From: a virus | Direction: 5' to 3' (one strand) | DNA length: 22,122 nt | Virus record (IMG/VR): IMGVR_UViG_3300025590_000051 | Location: 1 to 22,122 of that record | Shown here: piece by piece, positions 1-8,032 of the stretch | Layout of the letters: the number at the start of each line of letters is the position of its first letter | Numbering within the stretch: the first letter of the stretch is position 1 | Made by a program: the position numbers and the translations under genes | The notes under the pieces: model-generated | Databases searched by the model: none | What the model saw: only the letters and a program-made list of their open reading frames with translations | Told to the model about the DNA's origin: nothing

Positions 1-708
1 GTAATTCCGAGTGCCCAAGTTAAAAAACCCGCAGCCCCTAGAAAACGTACCACTGTTAACATACCCCTGTCCGCCATAGGCCGACGGTATGATTGCGTAC
101 AGCTTGTTGGTCCCGTTGTTAACGCTTCCGCTAACCGTGGAACTCTGGTCAGGTGTGAAATTCACGTCGCAGGACGCGTCATTCCCGCAGGTACCCTTAC
201 TCCCTGTTCTGATCGAGCTGGGGTGGGTTATCGTAACAACCTCGTCTATCCGCAGGGGTGGCTTACTGTCGGTAAACACAATTTCGCTGTCAGCGTTGTA
301 CACCGTCAGCCCGTAGTCGTTTTGAGCCACGTCGGAGAGCTCCGAAATAGGCCCGAACAAAAACAACCTCGGTTTAAGGTTCGACGCGCCCGAGTAGACC
401 ACGTTAACTTTCCACGTGCCCGTCTCCTGTGCGAGGTCCATAATAGCTATGTTTTGGCCATCAAAGGAGGGAAGGTAAAATGGGACAACGAAGTCCGCAG
501 TGGTATCGAATGACACTTGGTACGTAAACCCAGTGCCGTAGTTGGAGCTGATCTTAGCGGCTGACAACGGTTTAGCGTTGTCCCCAGTGTATATGAAGCG
601 GGTGGGCGCGACGCTTTGAGTCATCTCCCCTAGGTACACCAGCGAGGAGTAGTCGCTGTGCAGGTTCAGGTACCCGTCGTCCGAGAATGTCTTAATACCG
701 TATGTCAT
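1..708 (-). CDS. Fibre/tail-associated protein, C-terminus beyond window edge
   Basis: I read this frame directly: it is open from an ATG at 708 to the left edge, giving 236 codons without a stop. The protein begins MTYGIKTFSDDGYLNLHSD and continues with beta-rich, aromatic- and Gly/Ser-rich sequence, with no signal peptide or membrane span. Two cysteines sit close together near residue 175 (a TCGNDASCD stretch) and a third lies near the edge. Its ATG overlaps the TGA of the preceding 90-aa gene (ATGA), so translation is probably coupled. The opening pattern resembles small proteins encoded directly downstream of lambda-J-like fibres in other phages, which fits its position here. A tail-tip or fibre-accessory role is inference from context. 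The true length is unknown. Confidence 0.75.
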   Translation of the reverse strand, partial: MTYGIKTFSDDGYLNLHSDYSSLVYLGEMTQSVAPTRFIYTGDNAKPLSAAKISSNYGTGFTYQVSFDTTADFVVPFYLPSFDGQNIAIMDLAQETGTWKVNVVYSGASNLKPRLFLFGPISELSDVAQNDYGLTVYNADSEIVFTDSKPPLRIDEVVTITHPSSIRTGSKGTCGNDASCDVNFTPDQSSTVSGSVNNGTNKLYAIIPSAYGGQGYVNSGTFSRGCGFFNLGTRNY

Positions 709-977
709 CGTCCAAGCACCAAATAGTTGTGGGGGCCTGCGTCATCAGGCGAGGTCAAGAGTACCCCGTACACGGACTGGTTGAAGTAAGGGCGAACCTC
801 GCCTGCGGTAATGTTCCGCACCCCGGTGGGGACGAACACCGCTCTAAAGTCGGATATATCGGGGTAAGCGCCCTTGTTAAAGTACACAGTCGTCCCAGCC
901 GTTATAGTCCCCTTCTTGACCACGCTGAGCGCGCCGTAGGTAAAAGCAAAGCCGCCTATGGAAAGCCCGTAAGGCAT
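705..977 (-). CDS. Small tail-tip-associated protein, 90 aa
   Basis: A 90-aa protein beginning MPYGLSIGGFAFTYGALS. It has no transmembrane helix or recognisable catalytic motif and looks beta-rich. Its ATG overlaps the TAA of the upstream J-like fibre gene by one base (TAATG). A GGGAGAG Shine-Dalgarno sequence lies within the last codons of that gene. Its own stop overlaps the start of the next gene (ATGA), so three tail genes are linked in one translational chain. The N-terminus (MPYGL/MTYGI) is similar in style to that of its downstream neighbour, so the two may share a fold. Function is not recognised; a structural or fibre-accessory role is inferred only from position. Confidence 0.7.
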   Translation of the reverse strand: MPYGLSIGGFAFTYGALSVVKKGTITAGTTVYFNKGAYPDISDFRAVFVPTGVRNITAGEVRPYFNQSVYGVLLTSPDDAGPHNYLVLGR

Positions 978-3913
978 TACAACTCTCCCAAGCGGACGCG
1001 CAGAGTACTACCTTGGTAAACCTCTATTCTGCTGTCTGTAATAACAAGGCGGCTACCGGTTCCCGCGTCGATGTCGAGTGTTCCACGGAACGTAGCGTTG
1101 TTCATCTCCATCGCCCCGGTCTTGTCGATCTTCCACCCAGCGGGGCCACCGACTTCGGTAGCGGCTTTGTAGCTCGCCGACTGAATAGTGTTACCGATAT
1201 ACGCGTTCGTAATGGCCGCGCCTGCGATGTACGTAGATATGTTAGCTGCGGTGACCTTATCTAGCGTGGCAAAATTACCCTGACTTGAGATCGACGCGGC
1301 CACGTTATCGCCGGTTTTATCCGCTATAACCTGCCAGTCGTCACCTGAGTAAACAGCCGGAGACACCTTACTCGCGGTGGCTCGGTAAAGCCCCGTGGCT
1401 GAACCGCGGTCCCAGAGGTCGCCTTCGTCGTAAGGAACGGTGGGGGTGGTTATGAAAACTCGACGCTTGCCATCAGCTGTGTCCTTCGCGGTTGACGCGA
1501 GAGAGTACGCATCTACCGCTGCCTGATCAGTAAGGGCTTCCCAAGAGTACACACTGTCCTCGTACTTGTACCGACTGAGTTTGTTAACAGCCTCGTTGTC
1601 AGCGTTAGTAGCCTGCCACCACATGTCACCGAGGTGTGTGGCCCGTACGTCCACATCGTTATCGGCGTCCAACCACGGAGTGGAAGGGTCAGCGGTCTGA
1701 AACCAAGACTCCATTTTGCCGTCAATCGCCCCCGCCAGCCCACTAGCAAGGTTTGCTTCTGTGATTTCATTTAACCCGGCAAGATCACCGGCGTCGGTTA
1801 TGCTTGAGAGCGATATATCGCTAAACGCCGCCAAGGTGCCCAGCCCCGCGATGTTGGAAATGTCCAAAGGAGAGCCCGCTGACAGAATAACGTTTCCGTC
1901 CGCGTCCTTAATAGAAAGCCCGCGGGAGTCGATCATCCCAGCGCTAATCGAACCTGCCTGAATCCGTGCAGCGTCTATAAAGCCCGCAGTAATTTTGCCT
2001 GCGTCTAGGCTGGCTATCTTGGCGTCATCAATCGCAGCGTTGCCAATCTTAGCGTTTGAGATAGTACCGTTCGCGATGAAGGCGTCCGTCATGTAAACGC
2101 CCGCTGGAACCTCCACACCGTTTATCTCGGTAGGAGTGGTGCGCACTATGAACGGGGATACGAGTTGCCCGTCGGCGTCCAAGTCTGGGGCAGCAATGTT
2201 AAAACTATCGGCCCGAACGGAAAACTCACTGGAGGGAACGCCGTTTACCACGGAGCTGGCAAGCCCGTAGCCACTGACGTAGCCGTTCAAGTCTGTTTTT
2301 ACCGTGTACTGCGCAAACAAGTCGCCAGTCTGGGTGGCGCGTGTCCCGGACTCCGTCGCCAGCGCCACAGTGTTCTCTCCAGTGGTGCTTTGGAGGGTTG
2401 TAATCTGTCCAGCGGTGGTCTCGAAGGCGTCGGACCGTGCCTTGGATTCCTCTTGGATAGCCGAAGACAAGGTGCCTACAGCCCCGGTAAAGGACGACGT
2501 CAGGGTGGTTAGGGCAGAAGCGGTGGAACTTATATCAGTAGTGTGCGTTGTCAGCGTCTGGTTTATACCCGCGATGTTTGCGCCAGTGACGGCGTCTAGG
2601 GTCGTGATCTGCGTAGCGAGAGCCGAGTCTTCAGTAACGCGCGCAGTTTTTTCTGAGCGAATGGCAGCGAACGAGTCGGCGAATCCGTAGTCAATTGCTT
2701 CGATCCAGTCTTCGCCGTCGTAACGGTACATACGGTTTGAGCGAATAGCATAGTCTTCTTCCAAGTAGTCTTCGGCCAAGGTCATAGCCGTGTTGATCCA
2801 CATGTCCCCCAAGAGGAGCGGGCTCTCTGTAGTACCCGCAGGTTGCGTTTCTTGGTAAAACACTCGAGTTTTGGTGTTCGTAAACGCCGTCAGTGTTTCA
2901 ACACTTGTTGCTATGGCGCTGTCAGCGGTAGCTCGGGCCTCCCGCTCTGAGTGGATAAGTCCTTGGGCTAGAACGGTAACGTCTTCGCCCGTGTAGTCCC
3001 CGCGCATCTGTGCGGCTAACGTGTTTGTCTCTGTAGCCCTCGACGCAACATCAGTTACTAGGGTATCAATCTGGGTTGAGTGCGCTGAAACCGCGCCCCC
3101 TATGGTAGAGAACTGCCCAATCTCGTCCCACGTGACCGCAGAAGTTCCCGGCACCACGTTGGTCGAGTCCGCCAAAGCGACGTACAAAAACCCTTGATGT
3201 ACAACCTGAGCGCCCGTCGTGTACGCCGTTGTAGAGGCCCACGTAGGAAGGTTAAGCAGTTCGCCCACTTGGCTTTGCACGGCGAGCAGGCGGTTTGCCA
3301 CAGACCCCTGAAGGCTGGACGCCCCGTCGATCAGATCTATCCGTTCGCTAAGCGCCGTTGACAACGCGCTCTCGGAAAGTTGCCCAGTCAGAAGATCGAG
3401 TAGGTACACAGGGTCTTGCCCAGTTTCCCCCACAATTCCTTCCGTGGATTGATAAGTCCCCGCAGAGCCCGCGAAGTTAACGAAGCGTACCCAGTACCAC
3501 CGTTTGCCACCCGCGCCGATGTTGTGCGCAAAGAATGTACCCGGAGCCATGCCCACGAGAACCGCTTGGCCAATTGAAGGGTTTTCTGGGGGCGTTGCGT
3601 CTTCCTGAGCCTCGGTCTGTGCGGCTGCCCAAATCTCTGCAAACGCATGTCCTTGGTAGGCCGGTTTGTCCCACGTCACCATAATGTTGGCGAGCGCCCC
3701 AGCCGCTTCGACGTTCTTCGGGCGGGTAGGCTGCCCAGACGGTAGAGCAGGACCGAGGGTGTTTCCGTTGTAGCTTGCAATACCCGCAGCCACGAGCTGG
3801 CGCGTCGTCACTGCACCCTCAGCCGAATTGCCATCCAAGGACTCTCTTACCCGGTCAACGAACGTACGTAGGTCGCGTGGTATTTGGCTCGTAACCGTTG
3901 GTATTTTACCCAT
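977..3913 (-). CDS. Lambda-J-like tail tip / central fibre protein, 978 aa
   Basis: I start this at ATG 3913 (MGKIPTVTSQIPRDLR) because GGAG sits 7 nt upstream. A longer reading from 3991 would overlap the upstream gene by 86 nt and adds an atypical Cys/Arg-rich leader. In order the protein shows a short helical N-terminus, a fibronectin-III-like segment (about residues 60-170, ending in a W-Y-W-V-R-F strand), and a long Thr/Ser/Ala helical region. That region resembles the DUF1983-type part of lambda gpJ, with many ATE/SAxA/LTT heptad-like runs (about 180-620). Three GDMW/GDLW aromatic modules follow at about 349-408, 734-796 and 819-862. The C-terminus (MEMNNATFRGTLDID...RVRLGEL) is J-like. 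The likely role is host recognition at the tail tip. A J-type fibre is unusual beside podovirus head and tail genes. Confidence 0.85.
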   Translation of the reverse strand: MGKIPTVTSQIPRDLRTFVDRVRESLDGNSAEGAVTTRQLVAAGIASYNGNTLGPALPSGQPTRPKNVEAAGALANIMVTWDKPAYQGHAFAEIWAAAQTEAQEDATPPENPSIGQAVLVGMAPGTFFAHNIGAGGKRWYWVRFVNFAGSAGTYQSTEGIVGETGQDPVYLLDLLTGQLSESALSTALSERIDLIDGASSLQGSVANRLLAVQSQVGELLNLPTWASTTAYTTGAQVVHQGFLYVALADSTNVVPGTSAVTWDEIGQFSTIGGAVSAHSTQIDTLVTDVASRATETNTLAAQMRGDYTGEDVTVLAQGLIHSEREARATADSAIATSVETLTAFTNTKTRVFYQETQPAGTTESPLLLGDMWINTAMTLAEDYLEEDYAIRSNRMYRYDGEDWIEAIDYGFADSFAAIRSEKTARVTEDSALATQITTLDAVTGANIAGINQTLTTHTTDISSTASALTTLTSSFTGAVGTLSSAIQEESKARSDAFETTAGQITTLQSTTGENTVALATESGTRATQTGDLFAQYTVKTDLNGYVSGYGLASSVVNGVPSSEFSVRADSFNIAAPDLDADGQLVSPFIVRTTPTEINGVEVPAGVYMTDAFIANGTISNAKIGNAAIDDAKIASLDAGKITAGFIDAARIQAGSISAGMIDSRGLSIKDADGNVILSAGSPLDISNIAGLGTLAAFSDISLSSITDAGDLAGLNEITEANLASGLAGAIDGKMESWFQTADPSTPWLDADNDVDVRATHLGDMWWQATNADNEAVNKLSRYKYEDSVYSWEALTDQAAVDAYSLASTAKDTADGKRRVFITTPTVPYDEGDLWDRGSATGLYRATASKVSPAVYSGDDWQVIADKTGDNVAASISSQGNFATLDKVTAANISTYIAGAAITNAYIGNTIQSASYKAATEVGGPAGWKIDKTGAMEMNNATFRGTLDIDAGTGSRLVITDSRIEVYQGSTLRVRLGEL

Positions 3914-6542
3914 CTCGTAGCTCCGCAGAAGAGTGCGCCATCGCAAGTGAAAACACTTCGTGGTCACCGTCAATTTGCATTTCCCAGTCACGCCCGACCT
4001 TAGCGGGAAGGCGGAAAGGGTTTCTCGACGTTACCGTCTGTGTATGTACGGTCGTGCCATCAGCGGTAAATACAACGCTCATCGGGTAGTTCTCAGCTTC
4101 GAGCTGCCCCCAAGCGAAGCTCATCGGCTTAGGCATTGTGAACTTCTTAGACTTCCACCGATAGGTTTTAGTAGCACCCGCTGCCCAGACGCGAACAGTG
4201 CGGTCCGCGTAAGCTAAAAACAGTTTGTCACCTATGAGATCGTGGTAGCCAGTCTCCGCATAGATGTCGTGTAGGATAACGTTTTGGCTCTTCATATCAT
4301 AGATAAAGCCGCCTTTTGTCGTGCCATTATCGTAGAACGCAATGTACTGGTTATCGTGCTGGTACGCGTGGATCGACTCGGGCTTAAACAGCTCTTGCCA
4401 CTGCTTGAACCCAAACATCTTCTCGGTGACGATCCGCGAGCCGCCCGGTGACAGCATCATCAAGCCGTCGGGAGAAGCGTAGTATACCGCGCCGCCATGG
4501 TTCACGATGCTGCGTTTGGAAACACAGGCTTGCTCAATGTCTGACTTCACAACGACCATACTGGCGGGGTGGGAGCCTTGGATGAAGTACGGCGTTCCCT
4601 TCGTCAGTACGGCGAGGGTTGTGTCCATGCGCCCAAGGCCGACCACTTTGTAGTCCAGTGTCTGGATATAGTGTTCCGGCCAAGCATGGGGTTTGTACGG
4701 TTCGCTGAAATAAATATCACGTTCAGAAAACCCAGCCATCATCCCGTTGGGCAAGTTGATAAGTCCTTTAAGGCCCGCTGGCGGTTCTGCCCATGTGGCG
4801 GAAGGTAACTCCTCACCAAGGTCTTCGGATATTACATCGTCTAGGAAGGTGTTGTTGGCGGCGATGACCTCTTTCACGAAAAGGAATACGCCGTTCACGG
4901 AACGGTAGATGCGGCGGTGGGTGACAATGTACCCGGTTGGGACGTCGAGTAAACCACTGAGGGATACTGTTTGCCCAAAGCTGACTTGTACGGTGGCGGA
5001 CGCGGGAGCAGGAGCGGACTCAAACTGAAACGACGACTCATGATTGACCCAAGTCCACGTGTAAACGCGGGTCTCGGGAGTTTCGTCTTCGTCGCTGTAG
5101 CCCGTAGCGGTCAGCAGCGCGAGTGTTGGTACCATCGGGTAGTCGCCCACACGCAGAGAAATAGCGGTGCCTGTACCCGTGGCGTTTGTACTGACTACCC
5201 CGAAAGGTTCTAGAGCGCCGTAGACGACAACCGAGCCGCCGTACGCTCCAAGCCCAATTAAACCCGACACGGTAGGATTTGCGGCTACAGGAACGATCCG
5301 TTCTTCACCGCCGTTGACGGAAAACGCCAAGTACTGGTTTGCCGCAGCATCTGCGGTCGCCTGCGTAATAACAATTCGTGCCGGTGCCGGATCTTCCGAA
5401 CCGTTCTCGGTAAAGGTTGCAAAGACTTCTCGCTCCTCGGGGACCGTTACCTGTTCGCCATCTACCGTTTCTACCGTTTCCTCCACTGTCACGACGTACC
5501 GGTCGTACTGAATAAAACCTGTAGCGCCACCACCCTCAGTGCTGGGCTTAACAAGCACATTGGTTCCGTAAGCAGCCGCTGTTACCTTGTTTCCCGCGTT
5601 TGTGTTTATGAGCTGTGCCAACTCTGCGGCGGTCATAACTGCTGAAGCTACTGAAAACGCTTGGCCGCTCTCGGTCGTAATACCGATCAGGTGCCCGGTG
5701 CCGATAGAGCCAATTTCAGAGTCCTCGATAACAAGCCACGCATCGGTATCGGCTGACCCCGTGGCAGAAAGATTTGGGTTGGCTGCGTAGGTAAACGTAC
5801 CGTCCGTGTCTTTAGTCGTGCCCGTCTGGAACGTAGCTAGAACCGTTGCATCTGTACCCGTAGCGACGGTCGTTATCGTCACCGCCCCATCGACAGTGGC
5901 AGCCGTAGCGGTCGCAGTACCAGCGGCGTCTACCATTGCTGCATTTATATTCTCCGCCAAGGAGGTCGCACTAACGGGACTGGTCACAGTTACCGCCGTG
6001 TAGTGTGCGTCTTCCGAGGGGGTGTTAATCAAGCTGAACTTTAGCCCGCTTGTCGAGGTTATCTGCGAAACGTGTGTAGGGCTTAAACGCAGCACCGCTG
6101 GATGCGCTTCGGGGACAAATGTATTTCCACTCGCAGTACATTCGGTGGCTGGCTGAGGCAGTCCTAATGGTCGAGACGCTGTGGGGTAATCACCCGTTGC
6201 CAGTGCTAGGGAGTTATAAGTAGCCTTTGGGCCACCCGAACCTGTAAAGAATGTCCATTCGGACGCATCTCCAGCTACTTGGCTGCGGCAAACGTCAACG
6301 TCTTTGGGCCAATGGAACCAATACTGGGTCTCGGATTCTGTGTCCTGACCGTACTTGTAGATAGTCTTCGGTACTGTAGTTTTGGACAGCGTGAGTACGG
6401 AAGCGCCCGGAGCGGCGAGCGGTTGAAGGCTCCCGTTCCACATGGGGCAGTTCAGGGCAATTTGCGCTTGGCTGTCCTTCAGGTACCGAGGAGGTACTTG
6501 CGGAGAAATGCCCCCGAAAGATGATATTTTAAGAACAGCCAT
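3906..6542 (-). CDS. Tail nozzle/tube-like structural protein, 878 aa
   Basis: The N-terminus (MAVLKISSFGGISPQVPP, then ALNCPMWNGSLQPL) matches the pattern of large podovirus tail proteins that I associate with beta-propeller nozzle proteins (T7 gp12 and P22 gp10 type). The C-terminal half is rich in short beta/aromatic repeats (ERDIYFSEPYKPHAWPEHY, PYFIQGSHPASM, YYASPDGLMMLSPGG), as expected for propeller blades. Between about residues 120 and 510 there is an Ala/Thr/Val-rich insertion containing two similar segments (LAENINAAM and ELAQLINTNAG). The start has a good AGGAG 8 nt upstream. The gene follows the endolysin by 19 nt, and its stop overlaps the start of the J-like gene by 8 nt. Nozzle assignment is by sequence pattern and size only. 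Confidence 0.7.
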   Translation of the reverse strand: MAVLKISSFGGISPQVPPRYLKDSQAQIALNCPMWNGSLQPLAAPGASVLTLSKTTVPKTIYKYGQDTESETQYWFHWPKDVDVCRSQVAGDASEWTFFTGSGGPKATYNSLALATGDYPTASRPLGLPQPATECTASGNTFVPEAHPAVLRLSPTHVSQITSTSGLKFSLINTPSEDAHYTAVTVTSPVSATSLAENINAAMVDAAGTATATAATVDGAVTITTVATGTDATVLATFQTGTTKDTDGTFTYAANPNLSATGSADTDAWLVIEDSEIGSIGTGHLIGITTESGQAFSVASAVMTAAELAQLINTNAGNKVTAAAYGTNVLVKPSTEGGGATGFIQYDRYVVTVEETVETVDGEQVTVPEEREVFATFTENGSEDPAPARIVITQATADAAANQYLAFSVNGGEERIVPVAANPTVSGLIGLGAYGGSVVVYGALEPFGVVSTNATGTGTAISLRVGDYPMVPTLALLTATGYSDEDETPETRVYTWTWVNHESSFQFESAPAPASATVQVSFGQTVSLSGLLDVPTGYIVTHRRIYRSVNGVFLFVKEVIAANNTFLDDVISEDLGEELPSATWAEPPAGLKGLINLPNGMMAGFSERDIYFSEPYKPHAWPEHYIQTLDYKVVGLGRMDTTLAVLTKGTPYFIQGSHPASMVVVKSDIEQACVSKRSIVNHGGAVYYASPDGLMMLSPGGSRIVTEKMFGFKQWQELFKPESIHAYQHDNQYIAFYDNGTTKGGFIYDMKSQNVILHDIYAETGYHDLIGDKLFLAYADRTVRVWAAGATKTYRWKSKKFTMPKPMSFAWGQLEAENYPMSVVFTADGTTVHTQTVTSRNPFRLPAKVGRDWEMQIDGDHEVFSLAMAHSSAELRDG

Positions 6543-6561
6543 TTGTTAACTCCTAAGCAGA

Positions 6562-7410
6562 TCAGGCCAACATTGCGGCGTAGGTTTTTGGACCTACAAT
6601 ACCGTCGGGCGTTAGATTATTTTTGCCCTGCCAACGCTTCACTGCACCTTCGGTCACTTTCCCAAAGATACCATCTACGTCTTGGCCTAGCGCGTGTTGG
6701 ACTTTTTTAACATCGTCGCCGCGAGAACCTACTTTAAGTAGGATCGGCGTGGCCTTGGTCTCAGCCCAGTCGTTCATTATTTCAAGCGCTCGGTGGTAGT
6801 GGTGCGTACGGTCTTCTAGACCGTTATACCCGCCGTTTATGCGCTTCGTAGCGCCCCGGACATCTTGCTGGTCCGCGTACACATTAAGGTTGTTGCGTTG
6901 CCAGAACCAACAAGCGCTTTCGAGCGCGCCCGTCTTTGTCTGGAGGTACGCCAACGTGTCATCGAGTGACTTCCCAATACTAGCAGCAAACGCCGCGTGG
7001 TTAGCTTTTCCAGTAAGCTGGATCACGCCAAGCCCCCGGTGCTTCCACCCATCGCCGGAGCTAGAGTCGCCGTTGCCCATACGGTTAGCGTACACGACAT
7101 TAGCAATGTGCTCAGGCAGGCGGTGAAACTCGTTTGCGTCTCTACCAGCGCGCCTAAAGTACTTAGGGAAAACGGCGTTTAACCCCTTGGCGCTATAGTT
7201 GAGGTTCTCTTCTAAAACTTTGAAGTTGAGACTTTCGTGCCCACACTGCGCAAAGAACATGCCAATGCGTTCGGGTGTGTCTATCCCATACTTCGGGAGC
7301 AATGCTTGCACGGGGTCGACCCAAGTGGGCCAGTCGTCGTTACCCTTCAACAAGCGCTCAAGGTGTTTCACAGTTAGTTTGAGGCCAATACCCAGCAGTA
7401 ACTGCAACAT
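6562..7410 (-). CDS. Endolysin: GH19 chitinase-like lysozyme with peptidoglycan-binding domain
   Basis: 282 aa. Residues about 35-215 are a GH19-type glycoside hydrolase, the fold used by many phage lysozymes that cut peptidoglycan glycan strands. The signature GHES (57-60) is followed by EENLNYSAKGLNAVFPKYF (67-85). E59 and E67/E68 are the likely catalytic acid and base. GWKHRGLGVIQLTG (121-134) is the conserved substrate-cleft motif. Residues about 225-281 (LKVGSRGDDVKKVQHALG...DGIVGPKTYAAM) form a PG_binding_1 domain. The N-terminus MLQLLLGIGLKL is hydrophobic but short; it could be a weak signal-arrest segment, though I would not assert it. There is no Shine-Dalgarno directly before this ATG. 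It overlaps the stop of a 4-codon leader ORF (TGATG) that has its own GGGAG, so coupled translation is likely. Confidence 0.92.
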   Translation of the reverse strand: MLQLLLGIGLKLTVKHLERLLKGNDDWPTWVDPVQALLPKYGIDTPERIGMFFAQCGHESLNFKVLEENLNYSAKGLNAVFPKYFRRAGRDANEFHRLPEHIANVVYANRMGNGDSSSGDGWKHRGLGVIQLTGKANHAAFAASIGKSLDDTLAYLQTKTGALESACWFWQRNNLNVYADQQDVRGATKRINGGYNGLEDRTHHYHRALEIMNDWAETKATPILLKVGSRGDDVKKVQHALGQDVDGIFGKVTEGAVKRWQGKNNLTPDGIVGPKTYAAMLA

Positions 7411-7424
7411 CAGTTTTTACCCAT
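7410..7424 (-). other. Four-codon leader ORF (MGKN) coupled to endolysin start
   Basis: ATG at 7424 is preceded at 8 nt by GGGAG and reads M-G-K-N-stop. The TGA overlaps the endolysin ATG by one base. The endolysin start itself has no ribosome site at normal spacing. Ribosomes probably load here and re-initiate. The block is a near copy of the initiation region of the J-like fibre gene at 3904-3930. Confidence 0.45.
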
Positions 7425-7441
7425 CTCGTACTCTCCCGCAG

Positions 7442-7549
7442 TCATTTCTTTTTACTCTTACCTAGGCAGCGCTTTGCAGCTTTACACTTCGCAGGGCTGC
7501 TACAGCCTTTGCAGGGTTTGAACGCGGTGGTGGTGGCGTATTTAGGCAT
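7442..7549 (-). CDS. Cys-rich basic mini-protein, 35 aa
   Basis: Read by hand: MPKYATTTAFKPCKGC, then SSPAKCKAAKRCLGKSKKK. Four cysteines (13, 16, 22, 28) are spaced C-x2-C-x5-C-x5-C, a pattern able to bind a zinc ion, and the chain is strongly basic (Lys/Arg-rich). Its ATG overlaps the TAA of the preceding 97-aa gene by one base (TAATG). Very similar small proteins (KPCKGC..PAKCKAA.KCL) occur, as I recall, in marine phage genomes next to the 97-aa-type family, with no known function. Nucleic-acid binding is a guess from charge and Cys pattern. The reading frame is short, but the TAATG coupling and the organised Cys pattern make it likely real. Confidence 0.7.
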   Translation of the reverse strand: MPKYATTTAFKPCKGCSSPAKCKAAKRCLGKSKKK

Positions 7550-7842
7550 TACCATTTCTCCTTGTCGGCCCAGTAGGCCGCTGACATTTTACCTTTGGAT
7601 ATGTTCTTTCCGTGCCGCGCTTTAAACGAAGCACGTTTCTTCTTCATAGCGTCGGACTCGCCCGACTTGGGCTTGCCAGCGGTACTAGCGCCTTGCTCTC
7701 CAAACCGGATCGTTTTCACCTCGTCGCCTTGTTTTGCCACAACAACGTGTGACTTTGTGGCGTGGCTTGGTGTACGTTTCGGTTTGTTGAACCCAGACAC
7801 TCCTGCTCGGGCCAGCCGTGGGTCTTTTTTACTTTCCGCCAT
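7549..7842 (-). CDS. Conserved basic small protein (KSHVVVAK / SFKARH family), 97 aa
   Basis: 97 aa, hydrophilic and Lys/Arg-rich: KDPRLARAGVSGFNKPKRTP near the N-terminus, KSHVVVAK and VKTIRFGEQG in the middle, then KKKRASFKARHGKNISKGKM and a terminal AAYWADKEKW. This is a recognisable conserved family found in many aquatic phages, and the RFG plus K-R-x-SF-x-ARH signature also resembles the DUF5872-type small domain. No activity is known. The start is supported by AGGAGGT 5 nt upstream. Its stop overlaps the start of the Cys-rich mini-protein (TAATG). It sits in the lysis-type cassette, but nothing in the sequence links it to lysis. The family match is from memory of the sequence pattern and has not been searched. 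Confidence 0.8.
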   Translation of the reverse strand: MAESKKDPRLARAGVSGFNKPKRTPSHATKSHVVVAKQGDEVKTIRFGEQGASTAGKPKSGESDAMKKKRASFKARHGKNISKGKMSAAYWADKEKW

Positions 7843-7870
7843 GGTACCTCCTAGTCAGTTAATGGGTTAG

Positions 7871-8032
7871 CTACTTGTCTCGATTGTTGTACAGTTCGTA
7901 GAGAACTTTGACCTTTTCCTTCAAAGTCTCGATATCGGCGTAACTTTTGGCTAACCAAAAAATTAACCCCACAAAGCCCACAGCAAGGGGCCAGATAGCA
8001 GGGATAATTTCCAGTAAACCAACACCGTTCAT
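7871..8032 (-). CDS. Small single-span membrane protein, holin candidate, 53 aa
   Basis: Read by hand from ATG 8032 to TAG at 7871: MNGVGLLEIIPAIWPLAVGF, then VGLIFWLAKSYADIETLKEK, then VKVLYELYNNRDK. Residues about 5-28 are a single hydrophobic segment. The rest is a charged amphipathic helix with heptad-like Leu/Val spacing (IETLKEKVKVLYELY). The ATG overlaps the TAA of the upstream 77-aa membrane gene by one base (TAATG). Small size, one span, a charged tail and a position three genes before the endolysin all suit a holin or holin-accessory protein. The two neighbouring single-span proteins are equally plausible holins, so the assignment is inference. Confidence 0.75.
   Translation of the reverse strand: MNGVGLLEIIPAIWPLAVGFVGLIFWLAKSYADIETLKEKVKVLYELYNNRDK

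Noticed and set aside
3914-3991. Longer start for the J-like fibre
   Set aside because: It would overlap the nozzle-like gene by 86 nt and lacks the good GGAG found before ATG 3913.
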